Of a DNA stretch of 64,000 bases, positions 53,702 to 63,100 are shown piece by piece (the first letter of the stretch is position 1; each line of letters starts with the position of its first letter). Position numbers and translations under genes: made by a program. Below the pieces are notes generated by a model. That model was not told where the DNA came from. It made no database searches and worked only from the letters and a program-made list of their open reading frames with translations. This stretch comes from JAHIJO01 sp964486075. Its GTDB lineage: Bacteria; Verrucomicrobiota; Kiritimatiellia; JAAZAB01. The stretch lies in assembly GCA_964486075.1 (NCBI GenBank), contig CAZALU010000002.1, forward strand, positions 28,168 through 92,167. Reading direction: 5' to 3'.

Positions 53702-55918
53702 TTATTGAATAATCGCCCTGATTTTTGCGGCCCGTTGTTCCATGGCCACGGCTTCATTTTCACGCGAGGTTTTTCGATAGATTTCGGCCAGGCTCGACAG
53801 GTAAACAGCCACATCAGGATGATCGGGACCCAAGGCTTTTTCCAGGATCGCCAGCGCTCGCGTGAATAGCGGCTCGGCCATAGCGCGCCGATCCTGATCG
53901 AAGTAAAGATCCGCCAGTCCGGTCAAGCTCGCGGCCACATCGGGATGGTCGGGTCCCAGCGCCTTCTCCCGGATCGCCAGCGCCCGCGTGAAGAGCGGTT
54001 CAGCCTCGTCATATTTACCCTGAATACGCTTGATCTCGGCCAGACCGTTCAGGCTAACGGCAACATCAGGATGATGGGGCCCCAGTTTCTGCTCCTTGAT
54101 TTCCAGGGCGTGCCGGTAAAGCGGCTCAGCCTCATCGTATTTATCCTGGACAAAATAGAGTACTGCCAGGTTGTTTAAAATTGTGCCTGTCTTGGAATGG
54201 CTTGGACCCAGCGCCTTTTCCCGGATCGCCAGCGCCTGCCGATAGAGTTGTGCGGCCTGGGTATACTGCCCCTGGCGGCCATAGACCGCCGCCAGGTTGT
54301 TCAGACTCGTGGCCAAGTCAGGGTTGTCGGATCCCAGCGCTCGTTCGTCGATTTCGATTACGCGCTTGAAAAGCGGCTCGGCCTGGGCGTATTTACCTTG
54401 GCTGAAGTAAAGCAAGGCGAGATTGTTTATGCTCGTGGCCACGCCCGGATGGTTGGGGCCGAAAGCTTCTGCTTTGATTGCCAGAGCGCGCTTGAACAGT
54501 GGCTCAGCCTTGGTGTATTGCCCCTGGGTGAGGTAGAGCTCACCCAGATTGTTTAAGCTTGCGGCAAGGTCGGCATGCTGGGGGCCAAGGTTTTTTTCTT
54601 CGATCGCCAATACGCGTTTAAAGATTTCTTCACCATTCGTATACTTGCCCTGGATGCGGTAAAGTTCACCAAGCTTATTCAGACTTGCCACGACCTTGGG
54701 GTGATCCGGGCCCAGCGCCTTTTCGCGGATAGCCAAAGCCCGTTGGAACAAGGGTTCGGCCTGGGCATACTGACCTTGGGTAAAGTACAACATGCCCATG
54801 TTATTCAGGCCTGCAGCCACATCGGGATGATTGGGATCAAACATCTTTTCGCGGATAGCCAGGGCCCGTTGATAAAGCTGCTCGGCTTGATCATAATGGC
54901 CCTGGCTAAGGCAAACCTCCGCCAGATTGTTAAGATCCGTGGTCACCTTGGGATGGTCGGGGCCGAAGGCTTGCTCGTCAATCGCCAGCGCCCGCCGGTA
55001 GAGCGGCTCGGCTAGCTCGTACTGTGCTCCGGCGCAGTAAATATCCGCCAGGTCCTTTAGGTTCCTGGCAATTCGGGGATTTTCCGGGCCCAGGGATCGT
55101 TCGGCGACCGCTAGTGCTTTCTGAACGGTCTGCACCTTGTGGAGGTACGGATCTTTTTGCGTGAAAGATAGCGCCAGCGCCCGGACGGTTGACCATTCAA
55201 CGCTTAGCCGCGGGAGAATAGAACTAGCAGCGGATGCATCATCATAGCGCACTACATCGAAATCTGCGGCTTTGGAATACCCAAGTGCCATGTCCAAGAG
55301 AGTGAACAGAGGCGCAATCGACAACGCGGCCACGGAGAGCGCCAAGGCTGCATATCCGACGATTAATCCTCCATTGCACCACCGACGATATTTGTGATTG
55401 GGAAACCGGCGCATGCGGCGTTTGGCAATATGCCCGAAAATAATGCTCGCAATGGCGCCCAAGGGACCAAGAATCAGCAAACCCAGTCCACCCAGGATGT
55501 TGGAACCAACCACCATCTGTTTGGTTTTTTTATCGAGATCCACTTGCAGGATAGGAACAGGAGCGAGTTCCGGCGCGGATGTGGCTGCAGTCAAAGGGGA
55601 AGCCGCCTGCTCGCCGGCAACGCCCTGGGGAGGACGGGGCGCAGGGCTGGGCGAATCAATTTCAGACTTGGCGCTATGTGCGGCGGGGGATACAGGGATT
55701 GCAAGCGGGGTGCCGCATTGCGCGCAAGCAATCGTTGTGCCCAGCATACTGGCCGGCAGCATGATTTCGTCTCCACATGTCGCGCAGGCAATCCGGAACT
55801 CCGGACGGGGAACCGCAATCTGTTTCCCGCAAGTGGGACAAATTATTGGCTTCCCGACGCCGCTTTCGTCAACGGCAATGGTTTGTCCGCAATCACATTG
55901 AAAATACAAAACTGCCAT
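53702..55918 (-). CDS. TPR protein with two zinc ribbons and a membrane segment
   Basis: 738 residues from ATG 55918. Two zinc ribbons: C8-C10-C27-C30 and C45-C48-C65-C68. A Pro/Ala-rich linker, then two transmembrane helices of a DUF4190-like domain (GLGLLILGPLGAIASIIFG; LIVGYAALALSVAALSIAPL), then eleven kinesin-light-chain-like TPRs of 42 residues, each with an ALAIxEKxLGPDHPxV core, to the end. The zinc ribbons would face one side of the inner membrane and the TPRs probably the other. A scaffold role is likely; partners are unknown. Confidence 0.85.
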   Translation of the reverse strand: MAVLYFQCDCGQTIAVDESGVGKPIICPTCGKQIAVPRPEFRIACATCGDEIMLPASMLGTTIACAQCGTPLAIPVSPAAHSAKSEIDSPSPAPRPPQGVAGEQAASPLTAATSAPELAPVPILQVDLDKKTKQMVVGSNILGGLGLLILGPLGAIASIIFGHIAKRRMRRFPNHKYRRWCNGGLIVGYAALALSVAALSIAPLFTLLDMALGYSKAADFDVVRYDDASAASSILPRLSVEWSTVRALALSFTQKDPYLHKVQTVQKALAVAERSLGPENPRIARNLKDLADIYCAGAQYELAEPLYRRALAIDEQAFGPDHPKVTTDLNNLAEVCLSQGHYDQAEQLYQRALAIREKMFDPNHPDVAAGLNNMGMLYFTQGQYAQAEPLFQRALAIREKALGPDHPKVVASLNKLGELYRIQGKYTNGEEIFKRVLAIEEKNLGPQHADLAASLNNLGELYLTQGQYTKAEPLFKRALAIKAEAFGPNHPGVATSINNLALLYFSQGKYAQAEPLFKRVIEIDERALGSDNPDLATSLNNLAAVYGRQGQYTQAAQLYRQALAIREKALGPSHSKTGTILNNLAVLYFVQDKYDEAEPLYRHALEIKEQKLGPHHPDVAVSLNGLAEIKRIQGKYDEAEPLFTRALAIREKALGPDHPDVAASLTGLADLYFDQDRRAMAEPLFTRALAILEKALGPDHPDVAVYLSSLAEIYRKTSRENEAVAMEQRAAKIRAIIQ

Positions 55919-56031
55919 ACCAATCTTTCCATGCGCTCCATTCCATCCTGCTATCGTCCTGGGGTCATCCGGCAACCAATGTCAAAATATAAGAGTTAAA
56001 CTTACGTTTTTTTACGTGCGGAAACAAGGAC

Positions 56032-56067
56032 AAAAAAAGGGCGCCCCGATTAAGGGACGCCCTTTTT
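56032..56067 (-). terminator. Rho-independent terminator of the RRM gene
   Basis: On the minus strand: GGGCGTCCC, 6-base loop TTAATC, GGGGCGCCC, then seven T. The stem is 9 pairs (one G-T). A five-T run on the other strand could make it two-way. It stands ~27 bases after the RRM stop. Confidence 0.85.
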
Positions 56068-56093
56068 GTTAAATTTCAAATAAAAGCGAAGGT

Positions 56094-56426
56094 TTATCGG
56101 CGATCGTGACCGAAATCACGTTTGCCGCGTCCGCCACCACCACCGCCACCGCCGCCAAAATCACCGCGTGGCCGTTCTTCGCGTGGCCGAGCCTCATTAA
56201 CCGTCAAGGCGCGTCCTTTCAAATCCTTGCCGTTGTATTCTGCAATGGCCTTATTGGCCTCGTCCTGGCTGCTCATTTCCACGAAAGCGAATCCGCGGGA
56301 CTTGTTGGTGAACTTGTCCACGATCAGATTGCAGCTTGAGACGTTGCCCACCTTGGAGAAAAGATCGAGAACATCTCCTTCAGTGGCTTCAAACGACAGG
56401 TTTCCGACATACAGTTTAGTACCCAT
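56094..56426 (-). CDS. RRM RNA-binding protein with Gly-rich tail
   Basis: 110 residues. RNP-2 LYVGNLSF at residues 5-12 and RNP-1 RGFAFVEM at ~44-51 define one RRM domain; the tail is Arg/Gly-rich with nine Gly in a row. Such RRM proteins are frequent in PVC bacteria and cyanobacteria and are often cold-induced. AAAGGAAAA lies upstream of the ATG. A strong terminator follows. The ~200-base leader is AT-rich, with no structure I could assign. Confidence 0.92.
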   Translation of the reverse strand: MGTKLYVGNLSFEATEGDVLDLFSKVGNVSSCNLIVDKFTNKSRGFAFVEMSSQDEANKAIAEYNGKDLKGRALTVNEARPREERPRGDFGGGGGGGGGRGKRDFGHDRR

Positions 56427-56935
56427 CTATGGTTTTCCTTTTGCAGAGCGCAATAGATCACTGCAGTGACTGTTCCCGACTCATTCGGGTTTCAGATCGT
56501 CACCGAACTCAACGCTCGACCGACAATCCACCATCTCACGAACACCCATTCCGCTCAGCTGTCGTTAAACATAGCAAATCACATCACGAATGCAACAAAA
56601 AAAATGATAATTTTAAAACGTTACATCCCTGGTAGTTACACATTAATCAGTCGGATTTAAGATTGGCATCAATCCCTGGACGATGTCCAACAAGGCTAAA
56701 GTCAGCTCCGTAACATCGCCCAAAATATTATTGATAGCCCCTCTTGTCTGGCCGTGATCCAGATGTTCCATGCTATTTTGTTCCGGATGAAACCGTGATG
56801 ATCCATGCAGGCCAGAATAGATAACACTTGATTCAAAAGGCAGGGAACGCATAATGACCGTGTTTTTTTTAACCGCCAGACGGGCATGTAATTCTCGTAA
56901 CAGCACGGACGAACCGCGTCAGGAACTAGACAGCC
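56427..56935. other. Leader of the RRM gene and upstream region of topoisomerase VI
   Basis: This 509-base gap between divergent genes contains the RRM leader (AT-rich near 56570-56640), a doubtful minus-strand frame (56643-56852) and the start of the topoisomerase operon. No operator or promoter is clear. Confidence 0.4.
56643..56852 (-). CDS. Doubtful 69-residue protein
   Basis: A minus-strand frame gives MRSLPFESSVIYSGLHGSSRF, then GAINNILGDVTELTLALLDI and a Pro-rich end. The composition is protein-like, but there is no ribosome site, no known family, and it lies in an otherwise AT-rich gap. It could be a gene stub. Confidence 0.22.
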   Translation of the reverse strand: MRSLPFESSVIYSGLHGSSRFHPEQNSMEHLDHGQTRGAINNILGDVTELTLALLDIVQGLMPILNPTD

Positions 56936-58678
56936 ATGGCCAAGCCAATCATTAACCCGTCCGCCACTGCGGCCAGCTTGGGAAAGCTCCAGCGTGAAAT
57001 ATCGGTCTCGGAATTTTTCCTTAAAAACCGGCACCTGCTTGGATTTGATAATCCTCGCAAGGCCCTGCTGACGGCCGTTAAAGAGGCCGTGGACAACTCC
57101 TTGGACGCCTGCGACGAGGCCGGTATTCTTCCCGAAATCAGCGTGGATATCCAACAAACCGGCAGCAAGCGTTTTCGCGTGGAGATCATCGACAACGGGC
57201 CGGGCATCATGCGTAACCAGGTGCCCAAGATTTTCGCCAAGCTTCTTTACGGTTCCAAGTTCCACCGCCTGCGCATGTCCCGCGGCCAGCAGGGTATCGG
57301 GATCAGCGCCGCCGGTATGTACGGACAATTGACCACCGGCGCTTCAACGCTCATCCGCTCCAAAATCAAGCACAGCAAACGGGCGCATATGCTCGAGGTC
57401 CAGATCGATACGCGCGCCAATAAGCCGACAATTCTTAAGGATCAGGAGGTCGACTGGCTGCCCATGTTTTGTTCTGGAGAAATGAACGGCAACGACCGTC
57501 CGCCGGTCACGGCCCAGCAGGGAACCAGCGTGACGATCGAAATGGAAGCGGCCTATATCCGCGGCAAACTCTCGGTTGACGAATATCTCAAACAATGCGC
57601 CATCGTCAATCCGCATCTGGCGCTGCATTACCGGATCCGCCTCTCAGCCCCGGCGCCGGACGAGGAAACCAATACATCGCCAAAGAAATCCGCTGTCGGC
57701 AAAAGCGAGCCCGCGACATCGGCGGAAACCCTTCCTGAGGACGCAGCCCCCTGGATAACCTTTGCCCGGGCCAGCACGCAGATTCCCAAACAGCCCACTG
57801 AAATCAAACCGCACCCGCACGGCATCGAACTGGGCATGTTGATGCAGATGCTGAAGGACACGCAGTGCCGCACACTCAAGTCGGCCCTGGTCCAGGATTT
57901 CTCGCGCGTCAGCGACCGCGTCGTCCTGGAAATCTGCCAGCGCGCGGGACTGGATCCGAAAGCGCGGCCCACCCACATTGCGCACCGCGAGAGCGAGGCG
58001 CTATTCAAGGCTATCAATGAAACCAAGCTGATGCGCCCGCCGACCGACTGCCTTTCGCCAATCGGTGAGGAGGCCATCATGGCGGGGCTGAAGAAGGAAA
58101 TTGAGGCCGACTTTTTCACCGCGGTCACGCGCAGTCCCGAAGTCTACCGGGGCAATCCGTTCCAGATCGAAGCCGGGCTGGCGTATGCAAAGCCGGGTAA
58201 AAACTCGGAACTCGGCGCGGAGGATCCGGTGCGCGTCCTGCGCTTTGCCAACAAAGTGCCCCTACTCTACATGGGCGGGGCCTGCGCGATCAATAAGGCC
58301 ATCATGGGGATGAACTGGAAAAACTACGGACTGAGCCAGCCGCGCGGCAGTTCACCGCTCGGCCCGATGCTCGTCATGGTTCATATGGCCAGCGTCTGGG
58401 TGCCGTTTACCAGCGAAAGCAAAGAGGCCATCGCCCACTATCCCGAGATCATCCGCGAAATGACCTTCGCGCTCCAGGAATGCGGTCGCCGCCTTTCCGT
58501 GTATCTCCGCCGGCACCGGCGTCAGGCGGAGCTGGAACGTAAGAAAAATTATATCGAAATGTATCTGCCCCACTTGGCGCTGGGCTTGCGCCAGATCCTG
58601 GATCTGGACGAGCACCGGGAAAAAGCGATCGTCAGCAGGCTGCACCGTATGCTGGAACGAACGCATCTGGAAGAATGA
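56936..58678 (+). CDS. top6B: DNA topoisomerase VI subunit B
   Basis: 580 residues. Type IIB topoisomerase ATPase subunit. GHKL/Bergerat motifs: EAVDNS (E50-N54), DNGPGI (86-91), GQQGIGIS (117-124) and QQGTSVTIE. An H2TH-like helical region and the transducer domain follow, with the conserved switch-lysine motif MNWKNYGLSQP near 460. An acidic/Ser/Pro insertion (DEETNTSPKKSAVGK...) separates the GHKL and H2TH parts. It pairs with subunit A 27 bases downstream. Topo VI is typical of Archaea and plants and occurs only sporadically in Bacteria, so horizontal acquisition is possible. Confidence 0.94.
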   Translation: MAKPIINPSATAASLGKLQREISVSEFFLKNRHLLGFDNPRKALLTAVKEAVDNSLDACDEAGILPEISVDIQQTGSKRFRVEIIDNGPGIMRNQVPKIFAKLLYGSKFHRLRMSRGQQGIGISAAGMYGQLTTGASTLIRSKIKHSKRAHMLEVQIDTRANKPTILKDQEVDWLPMFCSGEMNGNDRPPVTAQQGTSVTIEMEAAYIRGKLSVDEYLKQCAIVNPHLALHYRIRLSAPAPDEETNTSPKKSAVGKSEPATSAETLPEDAAPWITFARASTQIPKQPTEIKPHPHGIELGMLMQMLKDTQCRTLKSALVQDFSRVSDRVVLEICQRAGLDPKARPTHIAHRESEALFKAINETKLMRPPTDCLSPIGEEAIMAGLKKEIEADFFTAVTRSPEVYRGNPFQIEAGLAYAKPGKNSELGAEDPVRVLRFANKVPLLYMGGACAINKAIMGMNWKNYGLSQPRGSSPLGPMLVMVHMASVWVPFTSESKEAIAHYPEIIREMTFALQECGRRLSVYLRRHRRQAELERKKNYIEMYLPHLALGLRQILDLDEHREKAIVSRLHRMLERTHLEE

Positions 58679-58705
58679 TTTAGTTGAACGGAGGAAACCC
58701 GATCC

Positions 58706-59854
58706 ATGTCCAAATCAGCAAAACCTAAAAAAGCACATGCCACGTCGCCCCTGCTTGTCTCCCGGCGGGACGCTGCTTCCCGGATCGTCGAAGTGGCCGA
58801 TGCCATCCATCGGGATATTATCAAGAAAAACGTCCGACCGCGGATGCGATTTCCGATCCGTTCGCTGAGCAACGTTAAGTTCGATCCGCGCAAGGGCCAC
58901 TTCGAGATTCTTAACAAAATGTCCACCCGTACTCTCTCTTACAACACCGTTAAGACCTTCGCGCAGTCCATGCGCCTCCTGGCGACGACCAAGAAAGACC
59001 TGCTGGACAAGAACGACATTGCCGGCAAACGCGAAGTGTACTACAACAGCAAGAGCTGGGGTGAATGTCGGTTCGACGAACAGCCCGAAAGCGACAGCCT
59101 GCTCGACGACATGGAAGCCATGTTGGCAGTCAACCGGGAACAACTGGGCTATATTCCCGAGGAACGTGGCGGCGAAGTGACCGGGCCCCTGGTGGTCATT
59201 GACCGCCAGCCCGGTTCGCGCGAAGAAATCCGGATCAACTGCGAAAAGCTGGGCAGCGGGGCCTGGAGCATCCCTTCCCAAGTGGAACAGTTGCGATTCG
59301 AGAGCAAGGCCAAGTTCATCCTGGCGATCGAGACAGCGTCGCTATTCCAGCGTCTTGTGCATCACCGTTTTTATGAAACAGCCAACTGCATCCTGATTTC
59401 CATGAGCGGCGTGCCTACCCGCGCTTGTCGACGATTCATCAGGCGCCTGGCCGACGACCAGAAATTGCCGGTACTGGTTTTCACCGATGGCGATCCATAC
59501 GGGTATTGCAATATCTACCGCACGCTCAAGGTCGGGTCGGGCCAGGCCGCGCACATCAACCAATATTTCTGTGTGCCCCAAGCCCATTACCTGGGCGTAA
59601 CGCCGCAGGACATTAAAGACTTCCATCTGGAGGATGCCACGCATCCGCTGTCAGATATTGATATCAAGCGCGCCAGGGATGCGTTAAAAAACGATCCCTT
59701 CATCAGGCATCACAAGGAATGGCAGGCCGCGCTGAACCAGATGATCGAGATGGGAGTGCGCATCGAACAGCAGGCCTTCGCCAAGCACGGCCTGAACTAC
59801 GTTCTGGACACCTACCTGCCCAGGAAACTGAAAGAAGGAGTTTTCCTTCCCTAG
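58706..59854 (+). CDS. top6A: DNA topoisomerase VI subunit A (Spo11-like)
   Basis: 382 residues; the cleaving subunit, homologous to eukaryotic Spo11. Tyr113 in KREVYYNSK is the likely catalytic Tyr of the 5Y-CAP domain. The Toprim fold has Glu in LAIETASLF and the Asp pair in VFTDGDPYGY, which bind Mg. The GGAGG before the ATG is spaced 11 bases. Together with subunit B it makes an A2B2 enzyme that passes duplex DNA through double-strand breaks. The N-terminus is Lys/Ser/Ala-rich and likely disordered. Confidence 0.94.
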   Translation: MSKSAKPKKAHATSPLLVSRRDAASRIVEVADAIHRDIIKKNVRPRMRFPIRSLSNVKFDPRKGHFEILNKMSTRTLSYNTVKTFAQSMRLLATTKKDLLDKNDIAGKREVYYNSKSWGECRFDEQPESDSLLDDMEAMLAVNREQLGYIPEERGGEVTGPLVVIDRQPGSREEIRINCEKLGSGAWSIPSQVEQLRFESKAKFILAIETASLFQRLVHHRFYETANCILISMSGVPTRACRRFIRRLADDQKLPVLVFTDGDPYGYCNIYRTLKVGSGQAAHINQYFCVPQAHYLGVTPQDIKDFHLEDATHPLSDIDIKRARDALKNDPFIRHHKEWQAALNQMIEMGVRIEQQAFAKHGLNYVLDTYLPRKLKEGVFLP

Positions 59855-60108
59855 GGCAGTGCGCTTATCGCAGAGCGCAGATGTGGCTATGCCAACTTTA
59901 ATCCGAAAAGCAGGGCGTACCCTCAGGGAGCCGTGCAGTATCATACTGTTCGGCCAAAGGCCTCGCCGCCGCAACTGAAACTAACACCGCGACTAAGCGG
60001 GGCGACTACGGCCTTTTGTGCTGTAGCCATGATGCCTCCGCCCCGCATAGCATAACCCAGTTCCATTGCTGCATACACCGTCATTCCGCATCCCCGGAAT
60101 AACGAGCC

Positions 60109-63100
60109 TCACCAGATCCTGATCAGCGTGCCCCGCGAGGAGCGCGAAGCCTGAACGGTGTTGCCGTAGGCACCCATATTGACGCGTTTACTGTTGGGCT
60201 TGGGCTCCAGGGCGTAGGGCGATACCGGATCGCCCGCGTCAATACACGGGCTCATGCGTAAATCGTTTGTCCAGGTTCCGTCGGCGCGCCAGGAACCGGC
60301 CAAGCTCATGACATGGAAATCGCCATTGTCAACTGACACAAACAGCGGAGCGGCGCTGATGTTGCCCGCGCCGGGCGGCGTCCCGTCCTGCACATCCGAA
60401 TACGTGATCGCGGTCATCGCATTGGTCGCGATTCCGCCCAGCGAGTTATGCCAGACAATCGAGTTCTTGACAGCTAGAACACCTGCGGTATTGGTGATCC
60501 CCCAGCCCGAGTTGGTCGCAATTGTGCAATTTGCCACGGTGGCCGTGCCGCTTATCAGGTTGAGTCCGTCCTGACCGTTTCGGATCAGCAGACAGTTGAA
60601 CAGAGCACCAGTGCCGCTTGCAACAGTCAGTCCATCCCAGTTATTGCCGGTGATCACGCAATTAGTCAAGGTTAGGCTGGCGCCGACACCGGTGAAATAC
60701 AGACCCCTGCCCGCGGTGTTTTTCTGCAACGTCGAGTTCAGGATCCGCGCGTTCCCACCCCCGCCCACATAGGCCAGCTCAGGAGCGGCCCCCACCGGAA
60801 GATAGCTGCCAACCAGCGTGCACCCCTCTGCCACCAGGTTGCTGCAGGCATTCGCCCAGAGACCGCCCCCGTTCCCGCTCGCACCCACCACCCGGTTGCC
60901 CTGGAACACATTCGAAACCATTTGCAGGGCTTGCAGACCGCTCGCGTATATTCCTCCGCCTCGCCCATAGTTCAGGCCCCCAGCGTAATTATTGGTAAAC
61001 AGGCAGCTCACGACCACGCCCGTGGCGCCGGACAGAAAGACCGCGCCTCCCAAACCCTTGCCACTACCGCCAGAGCCCGAAGCTGCATTCGTCGCAAACA
61101 GGCAATCCGTCAAGGTCGCGGTCATGCCGGCCCCAACATGATAGACCCCTGCACCGTAAGATGTCCCGTTCACTCCGCTCAACATGGTGTTGTCGATCAG
61201 CGTCACGTGATCCATTGCCAGGTCCGCGTTGGCGGCATAAATGGCCCCTCCGCATGGATCTCCGTCCGTAATCGCCGCATTATTGCTGAATACGCAGGCG
61301 CTTCCCCGCACGACCAGCGGACAGTTCACGGCGGCGATCCCGCCTCCATAACCGACAAACCCCGAAAGCTGAAGACGGTTATTGTGGAAGGCGCTGTCGA
61401 GAATCGTCAGTGCACCGCTCTCCGCATACACCCCGCCCCCGTACGCAGCTGCCTTGCTGGCGTTAGTGTTGTCTCGTACCACGCAGTTCGTCAACACTAC
61501 CGCACACCCATTGAACTTCAGCCCCGCACCGTAGTTCTCACCCAAGTCGAAGCGCCCGCCCCTGAACGTCAACCCCTGCAGTAGGAGTGCCCCCTTGCCC
61601 GATGCCTGCAGGACCCGCTGCCCACTCGTGCCCGCATTATCCAGCACCGTCAGCGACGCATTCGTGTTCGAGGCAGTCAGCGTCAGGTTGACCATCTGCA
61701 CCGTCAGCGGAAATTTTTCGCTTGTGTTGGCAGCGCTGTAAATTCCTGGCGCCACGTTGATCGTCGCGTTGGCCGCCACGTTGCTTAAGGCATGTGTGAT
61801 GGAGTGCCAAGCCGTCTCCCATGATGCGCCGTCATGGCCGTCATCCCCGCCAAGAGCGTCTACATAACAGTTGGTCGCCGTCAGAATGAAATTGGTCGCC
61901 ACCCCATTGGTGTAATGATACCCCAAGTCCACCCTGTCGGTATCGTTCGTCCCGTCCGTCCGCGTTGTCCGGTTCGTAAGCCCCCAGAACTCCGCCGTGT
62001 CGCTGCCCGCATCAATGCACGGACTGCTCGACACCTGACCCGGCAACCAGATCACAGACAGGTAGTAACAGCCTGGCACATTCACGAACAGTGGATCGCT
62101 GTTCAGGTTGTTCATCCCCCCGAAGACCGCGCTTTCCAAACACGAATAATCGACGAAAACGCTCTCGTTGTTTGTAATGCCGCCGACAAGATTGCCCCAG
62201 ACGATACTGTTGAGCACGACCCCCGTGCCGCCAATCCTGTTCAGCCCCCACCCTCCATTCTCGGCCAAAGTGCAGTTAGCGACTGTCACTGTACCGCCCG
62301 CCAGGCCCAAGCCGTCCCCGACATTCTGCGCTAGCAGACAGTTGAACAGAGCACCAGTGCCGCTTGCAACAGTCAGTCCATCCCAGTTATTGCCGGTGAT
62401 CACGCAATTAGTCAAGGTTAGGCTGGCGCCGACACCGGTGAAATACAGACCCCTGCCCGCGGTGTTTTTCTGCAACGTCGAGTTCAGGATCCGCGCGTTC
62501 CCACCCCCGCCCACATAGGCCAGCTCAGGAGCGGCCCCCACCGGAAGATAGCTGCCAACCAGCGTGCACCCCTCTGCCACCAGGTTGCTGCAGGCATTCG
62601 CCCAGAGACCGCCCCCGTTCCCGCTCGCACCCACCACCCGGTTGCCCTGGAACACATTCGAAACCATTTGCAGGGCTTGCAGACCGCTCGCGTATATTCC
62701 TCCGCCTCGCCCATAGTTCAGGCCCCCAGCGTAATTATTGGTAAACAGGCAGCTCACGACCACGCCCGTGGCGCCGGACAGAAAGACCGCGCCTCCCAAA
62801 CCCTTGCCACTACCGCCAGAGCCCGAAGCTGCATTCGTCGCAAACAGGCAATCCGTCAAGGTCGCGGTCATGCCGGCCCCAACATGATAGACCCCTGCAC
62901 CGTAAGATGTCCCGTTCACTCCGCTCAACATGGTGTTGTCGATCAGCGTCACGCAATCCAGAGACAGGTCCGCATTGAACGAATAAATCGCCCCACCACA
63001 TGGACTGCCACCCGTAATCGCCGCATTATTACTGAACACACAGGCGCGCCCCCGCACAACCAACGGACAGTTCACCACCGCCAGTCCACCCCCATAACCG

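Noticed and set aside
53710..55200. Regular ~126-bp periodicity resembling an array
   Set aside because: It is the coding repeat of the TPR protein, in frame and without unique spacers, so not a CRISPR.
56702..57328. 208-codon minus-strand frame
   Set aside because: Mostly antisense to topoisomerase VI B; no independent support.
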